Positions 25,053-32,372 are shown, counted from the first letter of the stretch. The stretch is DNA of 36,224 nucleotides from an uncultured Clostridia bacterium (GCA_947039455.1 CAMQZB010000019.1:1-36224), one strand, 5' to 3'. Notes: generated from the letters alone by a model not told the origin. Numbers and translations: made by a program.

Positions 25053-25907
25053 GTGTTGGATAACAAATTAAAAGACAATGAAATTTTAGAAGAAGTTAAC
25101 GCGGAAAAAATATTAGTTGTTGCGGAAGAAACTTCTGATGAAACTGAAAATGTTTCTATTAATGCGGAAGATAAAATAGTTGAAGAAATTAAAGAACCAA
25201 AGAAATCGAAAATCGCCAAACTATGGGATAACGCTAAAGATAAAATTTTGGAGATGGACGACATAATCCAAATCAAAAATGAGCAAGAACTTCAAGAAGA
25301 TGGAAAAGAAAATACCTATATCACAATAAGGATTAATTCTAAACTTGCCAAAATGTTTACCGCAAAAAAAGTTGGCGAACTCCTTGATAAAAAACAACAA
25401 CTTCAAAAACGTGCAAGACGTTTTACAACAATGTTTTACTTGATTACTATGATCGGTTACCTAACGCTAACATTCTCAATCGTCTACAAAAATTGGGATG
25501 ACGCAAGATTTCCAATGGTGCTTACGGTTTTGCTTGGTCTATATGTGTTGGGATTTTTAGTAGTAATTTTCTTAAATTATAGAATGACTAAAAATGATAA
25601 AGCCTCTGACAGCGATAAAAAGACAAGACGTATTAAAAATTACCGCAGTTTAAGTGTAATTATGAAAAAGCTAATGTCAATTTTCTCACTGGTTGTTGCT
25701 TGGATGGTAGCAATCGAAACCTGGGGAAGTGGTGCATTAGTTCGTACTATAACAATATCATTTATCATTATTTCACTGCTAATTACAGTTGCTGGAATAG
25801 TGCTTAACATTCGCGCAATAAAGAAACGCTCGAAACAAAAAAACCTTTCTGCAATAGCAAGAGCTGAGAAATCACTAAGACAATTTGCTGACAATAATAA
25901 GGATTAG
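25053..25907 (+). CDS. Acidic membrane protein of unknown function
   Basis: I do not recognise this protein. Its 284 residues begin with a Glu-rich cytoplasmic region (1-50), a Lys-rich helix, a mixed region to about 105, and a basic stretch KKQQLQKRARR. Two membrane helices follow (about 125-145 and 152-175), then a Lys/Asp-rich loop, and two more helices (about 205-225 and 230-255) with a basic C-terminal tail. AGGAGG lies 4 nt before GTG 25053 and 7 nt before TTG 25056, and either may be the start. It is a single-gene transcript between a strong promoter and a terminator. Confidence 0.75.
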   Translation: MLDNKLKDNEILEEVNAEKILVVAEETSDETENVSINAEDKIVEEIKEPKKSKIAKLWDNAKDKILEMDDIIQIKNEQELQEDGKENTYITIRINSKLAKMFTAKKVGELLDKKQQLQKRARRFTTMFYLITMIGYLTLTFSIVYKNWDDARFPMVLTVLLGLYVLGFLVVIFLNYRMTKNDKASDSDKKTRRIKNYRSLSVIMKKLMSIFSLVVAWMVAIETWGSGALVRTITISFIIISLLITVAGIVLNIRAIKKRSKQKNLSAIARAEKSLRQFADNNKD

Positions 25908-25950
25908 TTGCGATATTAACAATTAAATTTAATACCTATAGAAAATCTAT

Positions 25951-25982
25951 AAAACCTCACAACATTTTGTGAGGTTTTTTTT
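25951..25982 (+). terminator. Terminator after the acidic membrane protein gene
   Basis: AACCTCACAA pairs with TTGTGAGGTT around a short loop, followed by a run of T. Confidence 0.88.
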
Positions 25983-26041
25983 ATGTTTTAATATATAGGA
26001 AGTTGTGAAAAAAGAATTTTTAATTAACATATTAAAATACA

Positions 26042-26070
26042 TTGACATATATCTATATATAGTGTAATAT
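26042..26070 (+). promoter_or_regulatory. Sigma-A type promoter of the arsR-type operon
   Basis: TTGACA (26042-26047) and TAATAT (26065-26070) are 17 bp apart. The start site would be near 26077, inside the inverted repeat. Confidence 0.82.
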
Positions 26071-26095
26071 ACATATATAGATAAATGTCTATATA
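26053..26095 (+). promoter_or_regulatory. ArsR-type operator inverted repeats
   Basis: TATATAGA (26074-26081) and TCTATATA (26088-26095) form an inverted repeat spaced by 6 bp just downstream of the -10. CTATATATAG (26053-26062) is a second palindrome with the same CTATAT core inside the spacer. ArsR/SmtB repressors bind AT-rich imperfect dyads near the start site. Confidence 0.65.
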
Positions 26096-26107
26096 AGGAG
26101 CGAAAAA

Positions 26108-26362
26108 ATGAATTATCAAGATTATGCGTTAATATTTAAAGGATTGTCTGATTCAACACGAGTTGAAATAGTAGATTTATTAAAAGAAGGAACAATGTGT
26201 GGCTGTAAGATTTTAGAGAAGTTTAAAATCACACAACCAACATTAAGTTACCACATGAAAGCGCTTGTAGAGTGCCAATTGGTAACAGTAAAAAAAGAAG
26301 GGGTGTGGAACTATTATTCAATAAATAACGAAGTTTTATTGTCCTTAAAGGAATTTTTATGA
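26108..26362 (+). CDS. ArsR family metalloregulator
   Basis: This 84-residue winged-helix repressor has the family pattern LSDSTRVEIVDLLKEG and the recognition helix TQPTLSYHMKALVECQLVTV, ending in the wing GVWNYYSIN. Cysteines C31 and C33 in MCGCKIL lie in the DNA-binding helix region where As(III)-sensing ArsR proteins have CxC, so arsenite or antimonite sensing is likely. The ATGA overlap with the permease gene shows translational coupling. AAGGAG precedes its start. It probably represses its own operon through the dyads at 26053-26095. Confidence 0.93.
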   Translation: MNYQDYALIFKGLSDSTRVEIVDLLKEGTMCGCKILEKFKITQPTLSYHMKALVECQLVTVKKEGVWNYYSINNEVLLSLKEFL

Positions 26363-27459
26363 CAAGAAAAAAGGCAATAATAGGGGGATCAATACTTGGT
26401 ATAATTGTAATAATAACTGGAATTATTTTGATATTCGGTACAAGTGCATTAGGTAGTGTTTTTCAATTTATAACTAATGAAATTTTTGGAATGAATTGGT
26501 TGAACGAATTAATAACGTTAGGATTTATAAGCATATTCGGTGCTGAATTTGCAACAACATGGTACGGTTCAAGCGCAATATTTTTTGTGTATGACACAAT
26601 CAAAATTGTGTTCTTACTTTGTAGTTTGATATTCTTAATAAGTTATATTCAGAGTTATTTTCCACCAGAGCGAACGAAAAAAATTCTTAGTAAATTCAAC
26701 GGAATTAAAGGAAATATATTTGGTGCATTGCTAGGAACGGTAACTCCGTTTTGCAGTTGTTCGTCAATACCGCTTTTTATGGGTTTCACAAAAGCAGGAA
26801 TTCGAAGTGGTGTAACATTCAGTTTTCTAATAAGCAGTCCACTTGTTGACCTTGCAGCATTCGTGTTGTTGGGAAGTATATTTAACTTCAAAATCGCATT
26901 AGTATATGTTGTATTTGGGTTGATTCTAGCAGTAGTCGGTGGATTTATTATAGAAAAAACGGGTATAGGAAACGAGATAGAGGATATAGGACTTCAAAGT
27001 AATTTTGATGAAATGGAGATTGAAAACCTAACAAAAAAACAGCGTTTAATATATTCAAAAGAGCAAATGACAACTACTTTCAAAAAGGTAATTCCATACA
27101 TCGTAATCGGCGTAGGAATTGGTGCATTTATACACAATGTAATTCCAGAAGCTATGATTCAAAGTCTTTTGGGAGAGGATAATATATTCTCAGTAGCAAT
27201 TGCAACAGCTGTGGGCGTACCGATGTATGCTGACATATTTGGCACAATCCCAGTGGCGGAAGCACTATTTTTAAAGGGTGCAGGAGTAGGAACAATTTTG
27301 GCATTTATGATGAGCGTAACAGCTTTAAGTTTGCCAAGTATGATCATGTTAAGAAGAGTAATCAAGCCTAAATTACTAGCAGTTTTCATAACCGTTGTGG
27401 TGGTTGGAATATTGTTAATTGGTTATGGGTTTAACTGGTTCAGTTTTTTATTGGTATAA
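26359..27459 (+). CDS. Permease of the DUF318/ArsP family
   Basis: This 366-residue polytopic membrane protein has about eight helices. TPFCSCSSIPLF (129-140) followed by KAGIRSGVTFSFLISSPLVD is the signature of the DUF318 permease family, which includes ArsP, an exporter of trivalent organoarsenicals. C132 and C134 are candidate metalloid ligands. VPMYADIFGTIPVAEALFLKGAGVG in the second half repeats the family pattern. Coupling to a CxC ArsR supports a metalloid efflux role. The exact substrate (methylarsenite, arsenite or another) cannot be told. Confidence 0.88.
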   Translation: MTRKKAIIGGSILGIIVIITGIILIFGTSALGSVFQFITNEIFGMNWLNELITLGFISIFGAEFATTWYGSSAIFFVYDTIKIVFLLCSLIFLISYIQSYFPPERTKKILSKFNGIKGNIFGALLGTVTPFCSCSSIPLFMGFTKAGIRSGVTFSFLISSPLVDLAAFVLLGSIFNFKIALVYVVFGLILAVVGGFIIEKTGIGNEIEDIGLQSNFDEMEIENLTKKQRLIYSKEQMTTTFKKVIPYIVIGVGIGAFIHNVIPEAMIQSLLGEDNIFSVAIATAVGVPMYADIFGTIPVAEALFLKGAGVGTILAFMMSVTALSLPSMIMLRRVIKPKLLAVFITVVVVGILLIGYGFNWFSFLLV

Positions 27460-27468
27460 GGAGAAATT

Positions 27469-27813
27469 ATGAAATTATTTTTTAAAAAGAAAGAAAAATC
27501 TTGTTGTGGTACTAGTGGTGAGAAAAATTGTTGTGGAACTAATAATGAAACAGCGAACTCAAATAGCAGAATAAAAGTACTTGGAAATTGCTGTGGAAAA
27601 AGCACGAAAATGTTCGAAAATACTAAAACTGCTGTGGCGAATTTAGAATTACAAGAAACAGTAATAAGCATTGGCGACTTTATGGAAATAGCAAAATACA
27701 ATGTAATGCAGACCCCTGCTTTAGTGGTTGATGACAAGGTTTTGTCCTATGGTAAATTGCTTGAAGTTGAAGAAATTCAACAGTTGATTAAGGACGCATT
27801 TTATCCAATGTAA
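27469..27813 (+). CDS. Thioredoxin-like protein with CCG motifs and monothiol active site
   Basis: The 114-residue protein has a basic N-terminal extension with CCG motifs at C12-C13 and C21-C22, then a thioredoxin-fold domain (about 34-112) of the redox-active disulfide protein 2 type. The usual GxGCxxC is here G39-N-C-C42-G-K-S45, so the resolving cysteine is a serine. The cis-proline loop QTPALVVDD (P83) is kept. Relatives often sit next to DUF318 permeases. The extra CCG motifs suggest metalloid binding or delivery, which is inference. AAGGAG precedes the ATG. Confidence 0.82.
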   Translation: MKLFFKKKEKSCCGTSGEKNCCGTNNETANSNSRIKVLGNCCGKSTKMFENTKTAVANLELQETVISIGDFMEIAKYNVMQTPALVVDDKVLSYGKLLEVEEIQQLIKDAFYPM

Positions 27814-27817
27814 TAAT

Positions 27818-27994
27818 GTAAAAGAGTGTGCTTGCCCAAAGAAAACCTGCCCTAACTGGGGGCAATGTTGCGCATGCGTAATCAAACACAGAATTAGTGA
27901 TAGCTTGCCTTTTTGTTTGTTTTTAGACAATAATGGTGATAAATCAAACGAAAATCACTATAAAGTGTTAAAGAAAAGATTTGAGAAAGTGTAA
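27818..27994 (+). pseudogene. Cys-rich ORF without a start codon (DUF6485-like, probably disrupted)
   Basis: An open frame of 58 sense codons from 27818 to the TAA at 27992-27994 encodes VKECACPKKTCPNWGQCCAC, then VIKHRISDSLPFCLFLD and a charged tail. The Cys spacing and the His and LPxCL pattern resemble small Cys-rich proteins annotated DUF6485 in anaerobes, recalled from memory and not searched. The frame is open back to a TGA at 27785-27787, but no ATG, GTG or TTG occurs in it. Directly upstream, ATGTAATAATGTAA holds two ATGs each followed by a stop. If two bases (TA) after the second ATG were removed, the frame would start ATG-AAA-GAG. A lost start, a non-standard start or a sequencing error are all possible. 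Confidence 0.5.
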
Positions 27995-28006
27995 AATATA
28001 ATAGAG

Positions 28007-28052
28007 AAAAAGACTTGTTTTAGGTGAAATCTTAAAACAAGTCTTTTTTTTT
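28007..28052 (+). terminator. Terminator after the arsR-type operon
   Basis: AAAAGACTTGTTTTA (28007-28021) pairs with its complement at about 28032-28046 around a 10-base loop, followed by a long T run to 28052. Confidence 0.88.
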
Positions 28053-28058
28053 AATTCT

Positions 28059-28089
28059 TGAATAAAAATAGTTAAAATATTCCAAACTA
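28059..28089 (+). promoter_or_regulatory. Sigma-G-like forespore promoter of the spoVA operon
   Basis: TGAATA (28059-28064) and CAAACTA (28083-28089) are 18 bp apart. The sigma-G consensus is about TGAATA and CATACTA, so 12 of 13 positions fit. No sigma-A pair is seen in this gap. Forespore expression of spoVA genes is established in Bacillus and Clostridium. Confidence 0.6.
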
Positions 28090-28113
28090 CCATTATATGG
28101 AGGAATAGTAATT

Positions 28114-28215
28114 ATGAGAATTAAACAAAATGAACAATTAATTTATAGAAATCCAGGCGAGACAGAAATGGTCAATCCCACTTCTCAAGTAATTAAGGTC
28201 GGTGATGAAAAGTGA
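28114..28215 (+). CDS. 33-residue leader ORF of the spoVA operon
   Basis: ATG 28114 follows GGAGGAAT at ideal spacing and opens a 33-codon frame, MRIKQNEQLIYRNPGETEMV then NPTSQVIKVGDEK, ending in TGA that overlaps the GTG start of spoVAC by 4 nt (GTGA). The strong ribosome binding site and the overlap argue that it is translated and may couple translation to spoVAC. I recognise no domain. It could be a small spore protein or only a coupling device. Confidence 0.6.
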   Translation: MRIKQNEQLIYRNPGETEMVNPTSQVIKVGDEK

Positions 28216-28664
28216 AGATATCGCAAAATAATTATATTGAATTTGTAGAGAAAAAATCACCAAACACTAAAGAAGTGTGGTCACTGATTAAAGCTTTTGT
28301 GGTGGGTGGAATTATTTGCATGGTGGGACAATTATTGATGGAAATATATCAAGACACTTTTTGGATGTTCACCGAAGTGCAAATAGCATCAGCAGTTTCT
28401 GGTACGCTAATATTCATTGGAGCAACACTTACTGGACTTGGTTTCTATGATCAGTTAGGGGCATTTGCAGGGGCGGGAAGTATGGTTCCAATTACAGGTT
28501 TTGCTAACTCAGTAGTATCGCCAGCACTGGAATTTAAATCGGAAGGAATGATTTATGGACTAGCATCAAAAATGTTCATAATTGCAGGACCGATTATAGT
28601 TTACGGAGTAATTGGCAGTGGTCTTGTGGGATTAGTTTATTACTTTATTTATATGTGGGGTTAA
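28212..28664 (+). CDS. spoVAC: Stage V sporulation protein AC
   Basis: SpoVAC is a membrane protein of the channel that takes Ca-dipicolinate into the forespore and releases it during germination. In Bacillus it acts as a mechanosensitive channel. The 150-residue protein has about four helices and the typical AFVVGGIICMVGQLLMEIYQ, the LGFYDQLGAFAGAGSMVPITGFANSVVSPALEFKSEGMIYG block, and a hydrophobic C-terminus. The start is GTG inside the stop of the 33-codon ORF. It is followed 4 nt later by spoVAD. Confidence 0.95.
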   Translation: MKISQNNYIEFVEKKSPNTKEVWSLIKAFVVGGIICMVGQLLMEIYQDTFWMFTEVQIASAVSGTLIFIGATLTGLGFYDQLGAFAGAGSMVPITGFANSVVSPALEFKSEGMIYGLASKMFIIAGPIIVYGVIGSGLVGLVYYFIYMWG

Positions 28665-28668
28665 AAAT

Positions 28669-29673
28669 ATGTCAGAAGTTAATGGAAAAAGAACGATAGA
28701 ATTAAAGAACAAACCTCGTATTATTGCTACAAGTTCACTTGTTGGAAGCAAAGAGGGTAAAGGGCTATACGGTAAGTATTTTCATAAAGTAGTTGAAGAT
28801 GACAAGATGGATAAAGCTACTTTTGAAAAAGCGGAACGAGAGATGTTGCAAGAAGTAATTGATATGGCGAACCAAAAACTTGAAGAGAACGGTAACGCAA
28901 TAAATATGCTAATAGGCGGTGATTTGCTGAACCAAAACATATCAATGAGTTTCACAGCAAGAGAAATGCACTTGCCACTTCTTGGAGTGTATAGTGCGTG
29001 TTCAACAATGAGTGAAAGTCTAGCGATTGGAGCAATAATGGTAGACGGTGGATACATGGAAAACATCGCTTGCGCAACGGTAAGTCACTTTTCCTCAGCG
29101 GAAAGGCAGTATCGTTTTCCGCTAGAACAAGGCACTCAGCGTCCTCCAGTTTCACAATGGACAGTAACAGGAGCAGGGTGTTGCGTACTTGGGAAAGGCA
29201 CAAATGAGCCTAAGATAGTGCGTATAACTATTGGTGAAGTAGTGGATTTTGGAATAGCGGACGCAAACAACATGGGTGCAGCAATGGCACCCGCCGCAAT
29301 GACTACTTTGATGCACTATTTTGAGGATACGAAAACAAGCCCTGATGATTTTGATTTGATATTAACAGGTGACCTTGGTATTCTTGGAAGCGGTATTCTA
29401 AGAGAGTTAATGGCTGATAGAAATTTCCCACTTGGTGACAACTACAAAGACTGTGGAGCAACAATATATGAAGGATTACCTAACTGCTATCAAGGTGGCA
29501 GTGGAGCAGGCTGTTCCGCATCAGTATTTTCTTCGTACATCTACAAAATGCTAACTACGAAAAAAATCAAAAAAATGCTATTCGTAGCAACAGGAGCATT
29601 GCTGTCAACAACATCAACACAGCAAGGCGAAACGATACCAGCAATAGCGCACTTAATTGAGCTAGAAGCGTAA
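28669..29673 (+). CDS. spoVAD: Stage V sporulation protein AD
   Basis: SpoVAD is a soluble, membrane-associated protein with a thiolase-like fold that binds dipicolinic acid. The 334-residue product shows the family segments PRIIATSSLVGSKEGKG, YSACSTMSESLAIGAIMVDGGY (about 104-125), ATVSHFSSAERQYRFP (about 136-151) and QWTVTGAGCCVLG. The C-terminal half includes LTGDLGILGS and YQGGSGAGCSASVF. Gene order spoVAC-D-E is conserved. Its ribosome binding site is weak (GGGG), and translation may depend on spoVAC. Confidence 0.95.
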   Translation: MSEVNGKRTIELKNKPRIIATSSLVGSKEGKGLYGKYFHKVVEDDKMDKATFEKAEREMLQEVIDMANQKLEENGNAINMLIGGDLLNQNISMSFTAREMHLPLLGVYSACSTMSESLAIGAIMVDGGYMENIACATVSHFSSAERQYRFPLEQGTQRPPVSQWTVTGAGCCVLGKGTNEPKIVRITIGEVVDFGIADANNMGAAMAPAAMTTLMHYFEDTKTSPDDFDLILTGDLGILGSGILRELMADRNFPLGDNYKDCGATIYEGLPNCYQGGSGAGCSASVFSSYIYKMLTTKKIKKMLFVATGALLSTTSTQQGETIPAIAHLIELEA

Positions 29674-29681
29674 GGGGGAAT

Positions 29682-30050
29682 ATGGATATATTTTTAATTT
29701 ATTTAAAGTGTTTTGCGGTGGGGGGAGTGATCTGTATGCTAGGTCAACTTTTGCTAAATTACACAAAACTAACGGCAGGACGAATCTTAGTATCATTCTT
29801 GCTAGCAGGAATATTCTTGCAAGCGGTGGGATTGTATCAATACGTGGTGGACTTCGCAGGTGCAGGTGCAACAGTACCAATCTCAGGGTTCGGATATCTA
29901 CTAGCAAAAGGCGCAATGAACGGAGCGAAAGAGAACATCTTTCAAGCGATATCGGGCGGACTTCAAAGCGGTAGTATCGGTATAGCATTCGCAATAATAT
30001 TTGGTTATCTTAATGCACTGATATTCAAGCCAAAAACAAAAATCAAATGA
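29682..30050 (+). CDS. spoVAE: Stage V sporulation protein AE
   Basis: This 122-residue membrane protein has about four helices and the family motifs KCFAVGGVICMLGQLLLNYTKLT (about 9-31) and DFAGAGATVPISGFGYLLAKGA (about 58-79). The motif order is shared with SpoVAC, to which it is related. It is the last gene of the set, so spoVAA, spoVAB and spoVAF are absent here. AAGGGGG precedes the ATG. No clear terminator was found before the iscR promoter. Confidence 0.94.
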   Translation: MDIFLIYLKCFAVGGVICMLGQLLLNYTKLTAGRILVSFLLAGIFLQAVGLYQYVVDFAGAGATVPISGFGYLLAKGAMNGAKENIFQAISGGLQSGSIGIAFAIIFGYLNALIFKPKTKIK

Positions 30051-30080
30051 CAATTTTATATAATCACAAATAAACCCTAT

Positions 30081-30136
30081 CAATTTACTTGACTTTATTA
30101 TTACGCTACACTATAATAAGAATATCAAGTAAATTG
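30081..30136 (+). promoter_or_regulatory. 12-bp inverted repeats flanking the iscR promoter
   Basis: CAATTTACTTGA (30081-30092) and TCAAGTAAATTG (30125-30136) are perfect inverted repeats separated by 32 bp. The left arm overlaps the -35 element. The right arm begins at about the transcription start and ends 11 nt before the start codon. They look like two operator sites for the Rrf2/IscR protein encoded downstream. Confidence 0.7.
30089..30117 (+). promoter_or_regulatory. Sigma-A type promoter of iscR-nifS-nifU
   Basis: TTGACT (30089-30094) and TATAAT (30112-30117) are 17 bp apart, giving a short leader with GGTGGGG before iscR. Confidence 0.87.
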
Positions 30137-30147
30137 GTGGGGTATTT

Positions 30148-30597
30148 ATGAAATTATCTACAAAATCAAGATACGGATTAAAAGCTGTATATGTTTTAGG
30201 AAATGCTTATAACGACAAAGAAATTGTGACCTTAGCAACATTATCAAAGCATATATTAGTAGGAAGTTCGTATATAGAACAAATATTACGATTATTAAAA
30301 AAAGACGGAATTGTTGAGTCAGTCCGTGGCGCTACAGGTGGTTACACTTTAACTAAACATCCAAAAGATATAACGATAGGAGAAATTCTTCGGTCACTAG
30401 AGGACGGTTTAGAATTAGTGGATTGCATAGCGGACGGAAGTTGTCATGACGATTGCCCAACAAGAAAAATTTGGGTGACAATATACAATTCAATAAATGA
30501 TACATTAGACAAAATTACGTTAGAACAAATGTTAGAGGAGAATAGTGAAAGCCATGGAAAAGATATATTTGGATCATGCAGCAACAACATACGTTAA
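30148..30597 (+). CDS. iscR: Rrf2/IscR-type transcriptional regulator
   Basis: The 149-residue Rrf2-family protein has an N-terminal winged helix: MKLSTKSRYGLKAVYVLGNA, then SSYIEQILRLLKKDGIVESVRGATGGYTL. Three cysteines, C93, C99 and C103 (DCIADGSCHDDC), can hold an Fe-S cluster as in IscR. It should repress the nifS-nifU genes when clusters are plentiful. The next gene starts inside its 3' end. The CymR subfamily of the same family lacks these cysteines, so IscR is the better name. Confidence 0.9.
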   Translation: MKLSTKSRYGLKAVYVLGNAYNDKEIVTLATLSKHILVGSSYIEQILRLLKKDGIVESVRGATGGYTLTKHPKDITIGEILRSLEDGLELVDCIADGSCHDDCPTRKIWVTIYNSINDTLDKITLEQMLEENSESHGKDIFGSCSNNIR

Positions 30598-31708
30598 GGA
30601 AGAAGTTTTCGAAAAGATGAAGCCATATTTCACTGAAATATTCGGCAATCCATCAAGCCTACACAGTTATGGTCAAACAGCAAGTTATGCAGTAGCGGAA
30701 GCTAGAAACACTGTGGCGAAAATTTTAAATTGCCTACCAACCGAAGTTTATTTCACATCATGTGGAACAGAATCGGATAACTGGGCGATTCGTGGAATAG
30801 CAAAAAAGAAAGGCAAAGGACATATAATTACAAGTATTGTTGAACACCCTGCAGTGATTGAAACTTGTCAGGAGTTAGAGAAAAACGGTTTTACAGTTAC
30901 CTATTTGCCAGTTGATAAGTTGGGTATGATTAGTGTTGAAGAACTTAAAAACGCTATACAAGAAGATACAATTTTGATTTCTATAATGTTTGCGAATAAT
31001 GAAGTTGGAACGATCCAACCGATAGAAGAAATAGCAAAAATAGCGAAAGAAAAGAAAATACCTTTTCACACAGACGCAGTGCAAGCTATGGGTGCGGTGA
31101 GAATTGATGTAAAGGAAATGGGCATTGATATGCTATCACTCTCAGCTCATAAATTCTACGGACCAAAAGGCGTTGGAGTGCTTTATGTGAGAAACGGATT
31201 AGGACTTGGAAAGTTCATAACTGGTGGTGAGCAAGAACGTGGAATGAGAGCGGGAACAACCACTACACATCAAGTTGTGGGACTAGCTACTGCCTTAGAA
31301 CTAGCTTATGAAAACCTAGAAGAAAAGAACGTTAGAATGGTTGAGATGCGAGATTATTTAATCAAAAATATCTTGAAAAAAATACCTTACACAACCTTAA
31401 ACGGACATACAACAAAACGACTTCCAAACAATGTAAATATCTCATATGAGTTCATTGAAGGGGAAGGAATATTGTTGTTACTTGACATGGACGGAATAGC
31501 GGTATCAACAGGATCTGCTTGTTCATCAGGAAGTTTAAAATCATCAAGAGTATTGTTGTCAATGGGCGTTGAAGAAGGACTAGCACACGGCTCAATTCGA
31601 ATGACACTTGGGGAACGTAACTCTATAGATCAAATGGATTACGTAGTAACAAAACTAGCAAATTCAGTGGCAAAATTAAGAAAAATGTCACCATTATATC
31701 AAGATTAG
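30545..31708 (+). CDS. nifS: Cysteine desulfurase (NifS/IscS class)
   Basis: This PLP enzyme removes sulfur from cysteine for Fe-S cluster assembly. In 387 residues, DHAATTYVKEEV opens the fold, SLSAHKFYGPKG (about 198-209) holds the PLP lysine, and STGSACSSGSLKSSRVL (about 325-341) holds the catalytic cysteine. The RAGTTTTHQVVGL region is typical. GTG 30545 lies 4 nt after AGGAG. An in-frame ATG at 30554 gives the usual N-terminus MEKIYLDHAATT but sits 13 nt from that site, so the start is uncertain by three codons. It overlaps iscR. Confidence 0.95.
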   Translation: MKAMEKIYLDHAATTYVKEEVFEKMKPYFTEIFGNPSSLHSYGQTASYAVAEARNTVAKILNCLPTEVYFTSCGTESDNWAIRGIAKKKGKGHIITSIVEHPAVIETCQELEKNGFTVTYLPVDKLGMISVEELKNAIQEDTILISIMFANNEVGTIQPIEEIAKIAKEKKIPFHTDAVQAMGAVRIDVKEMGIDMLSLSAHKFYGPKGVGVLYVRNGLGLGKFITGGEQERGMRAGTTTTHQVVGLATALELAYENLEEKNVRMVEMRDYLIKNILKKIPYTTLNGHTTKRLPNNVNISYEFIEGEGILLLLDMDGIAVSTGSACSSGSLKSSRVLLSMGVEEGLAHGSIRMTLGERNSIDQMDYVVTKLANSVAKLRKMSPLYQD

Positions 31709-31718
31709 GAGAAATAAT

Positions 31719-32084
31719 ATGTATACAAAAAAAGTTATGGACGCATTTGCTAATCCAATGAATGCAGGTAATATTGAAGACGCAAACGGTGTTGGGCAAG
31801 TTGGTAACGCTTCATGTGGCGACATTATGAAAATATATTTAAAAATTGAAAACGATGTAATAGCTGACGCAAAATTCGAAACTTTCGGTTGTGCAGCAGC
31901 GATAGCATCTTCAGACACGGCGGTTGGAATGATAATCGGAAAGAGTGTTGAGTTCGCAAAAAACCTTACTAACGCACAAGTTGTTGAAGAGTTAGAAGGC
32001 TTACCGCCACAAAAAATACATTGCTCAGTGCTAGCGGAAGAAGCTATTAGTGAAGCAATCAAGGATTACGAAGCTAAGAAGTAG
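31719..32084 (+). CDS. nifU: Fe-S cluster scaffold protein (NifU N-terminal/IscU type)
   Basis: This 121-residue scaffold accepts sulfur from NifS and builds Fe-S clusters. The three ligand cysteines are in NASCGDIMKIYL, TFGCAAAIASSD and IHCSVLAEEAI. The N-terminal MYTKKVMDAFANPMNAGNIEDANG is the usual start of clostridial NifU. Only the N-terminal IscU-like domain is present, with no central ferredoxin or C-terminal Nfu domain. GGAG is upstream and the gene starts 10 nt after nifS. Confidence 0.95.
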   Translation: MYTKKVMDAFANPMNAGNIEDANGVGQVGNASCGDIMKIYLKIENDVIADAKFETFGCAAAIASSDTAVGMIIGKSVEFAKNLTNAQVVEELEGLPPQKIHCSVLAEEAISEAIKDYEAKK

Positions 32085-32171
32085 AACTGCAATTTCCATA
32101 CTTTGGAAACGCTGAAACTACATATTTTATTCAATAATTACTCACTCTAAAATTATAAAGGGGGTGACTTA

Positions 32172-32324
32172 ATGATGAATAAATTTATTGGCGGAATAAC
32201 ATTGGGATTAGTTGTGGGAATGCTTGCAATTAGTTACAGTGATGACGTAAGTGATTACGTGAAATGTAGCAAAAAACATATGATGAAGAAAATGAAAAAG
32301 ATGTCTTTTATGGGAAACAACTGA
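32172..32324 (+). CDS. 50-residue single-span membrane protein (YtxH-like topology)
   Basis: The frame from ATG 32172 (or ATG 32175) follows a strong AAAGGGGGTG site. It encodes MMNKFIGGITLGLVVGMLAI as a membrane helix, then a polar DD-containing stretch and a Lys/Met-rich basic tail KKHMMKKMKKMSF. The glycine-rich helix followed by a basic tail is like small YtxH/YvlD-type proteins. I cannot name a function. It lies 87 nt after nifU and before a strong terminator, so it may be the last gene of the iscR operon. Confidence 0.65.
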   Translation: MMNKFIGGITLGLVVGMLAISYSDDVSDYVKCSKKHMMKKMKKMSFMGNN

Positions 32325-32372
32325 ACAATGACAACCTATGAATAACACTATATATTTTTTTTGATTATAATT

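Noticed and set aside
32093-32109. Small hairpin TTTCCA-N4/5-TGGAAA after nifU as a terminator
   Set aside because: The stem is only six pairs and no T run follows. Transcription may continue into the 50-codon gene.
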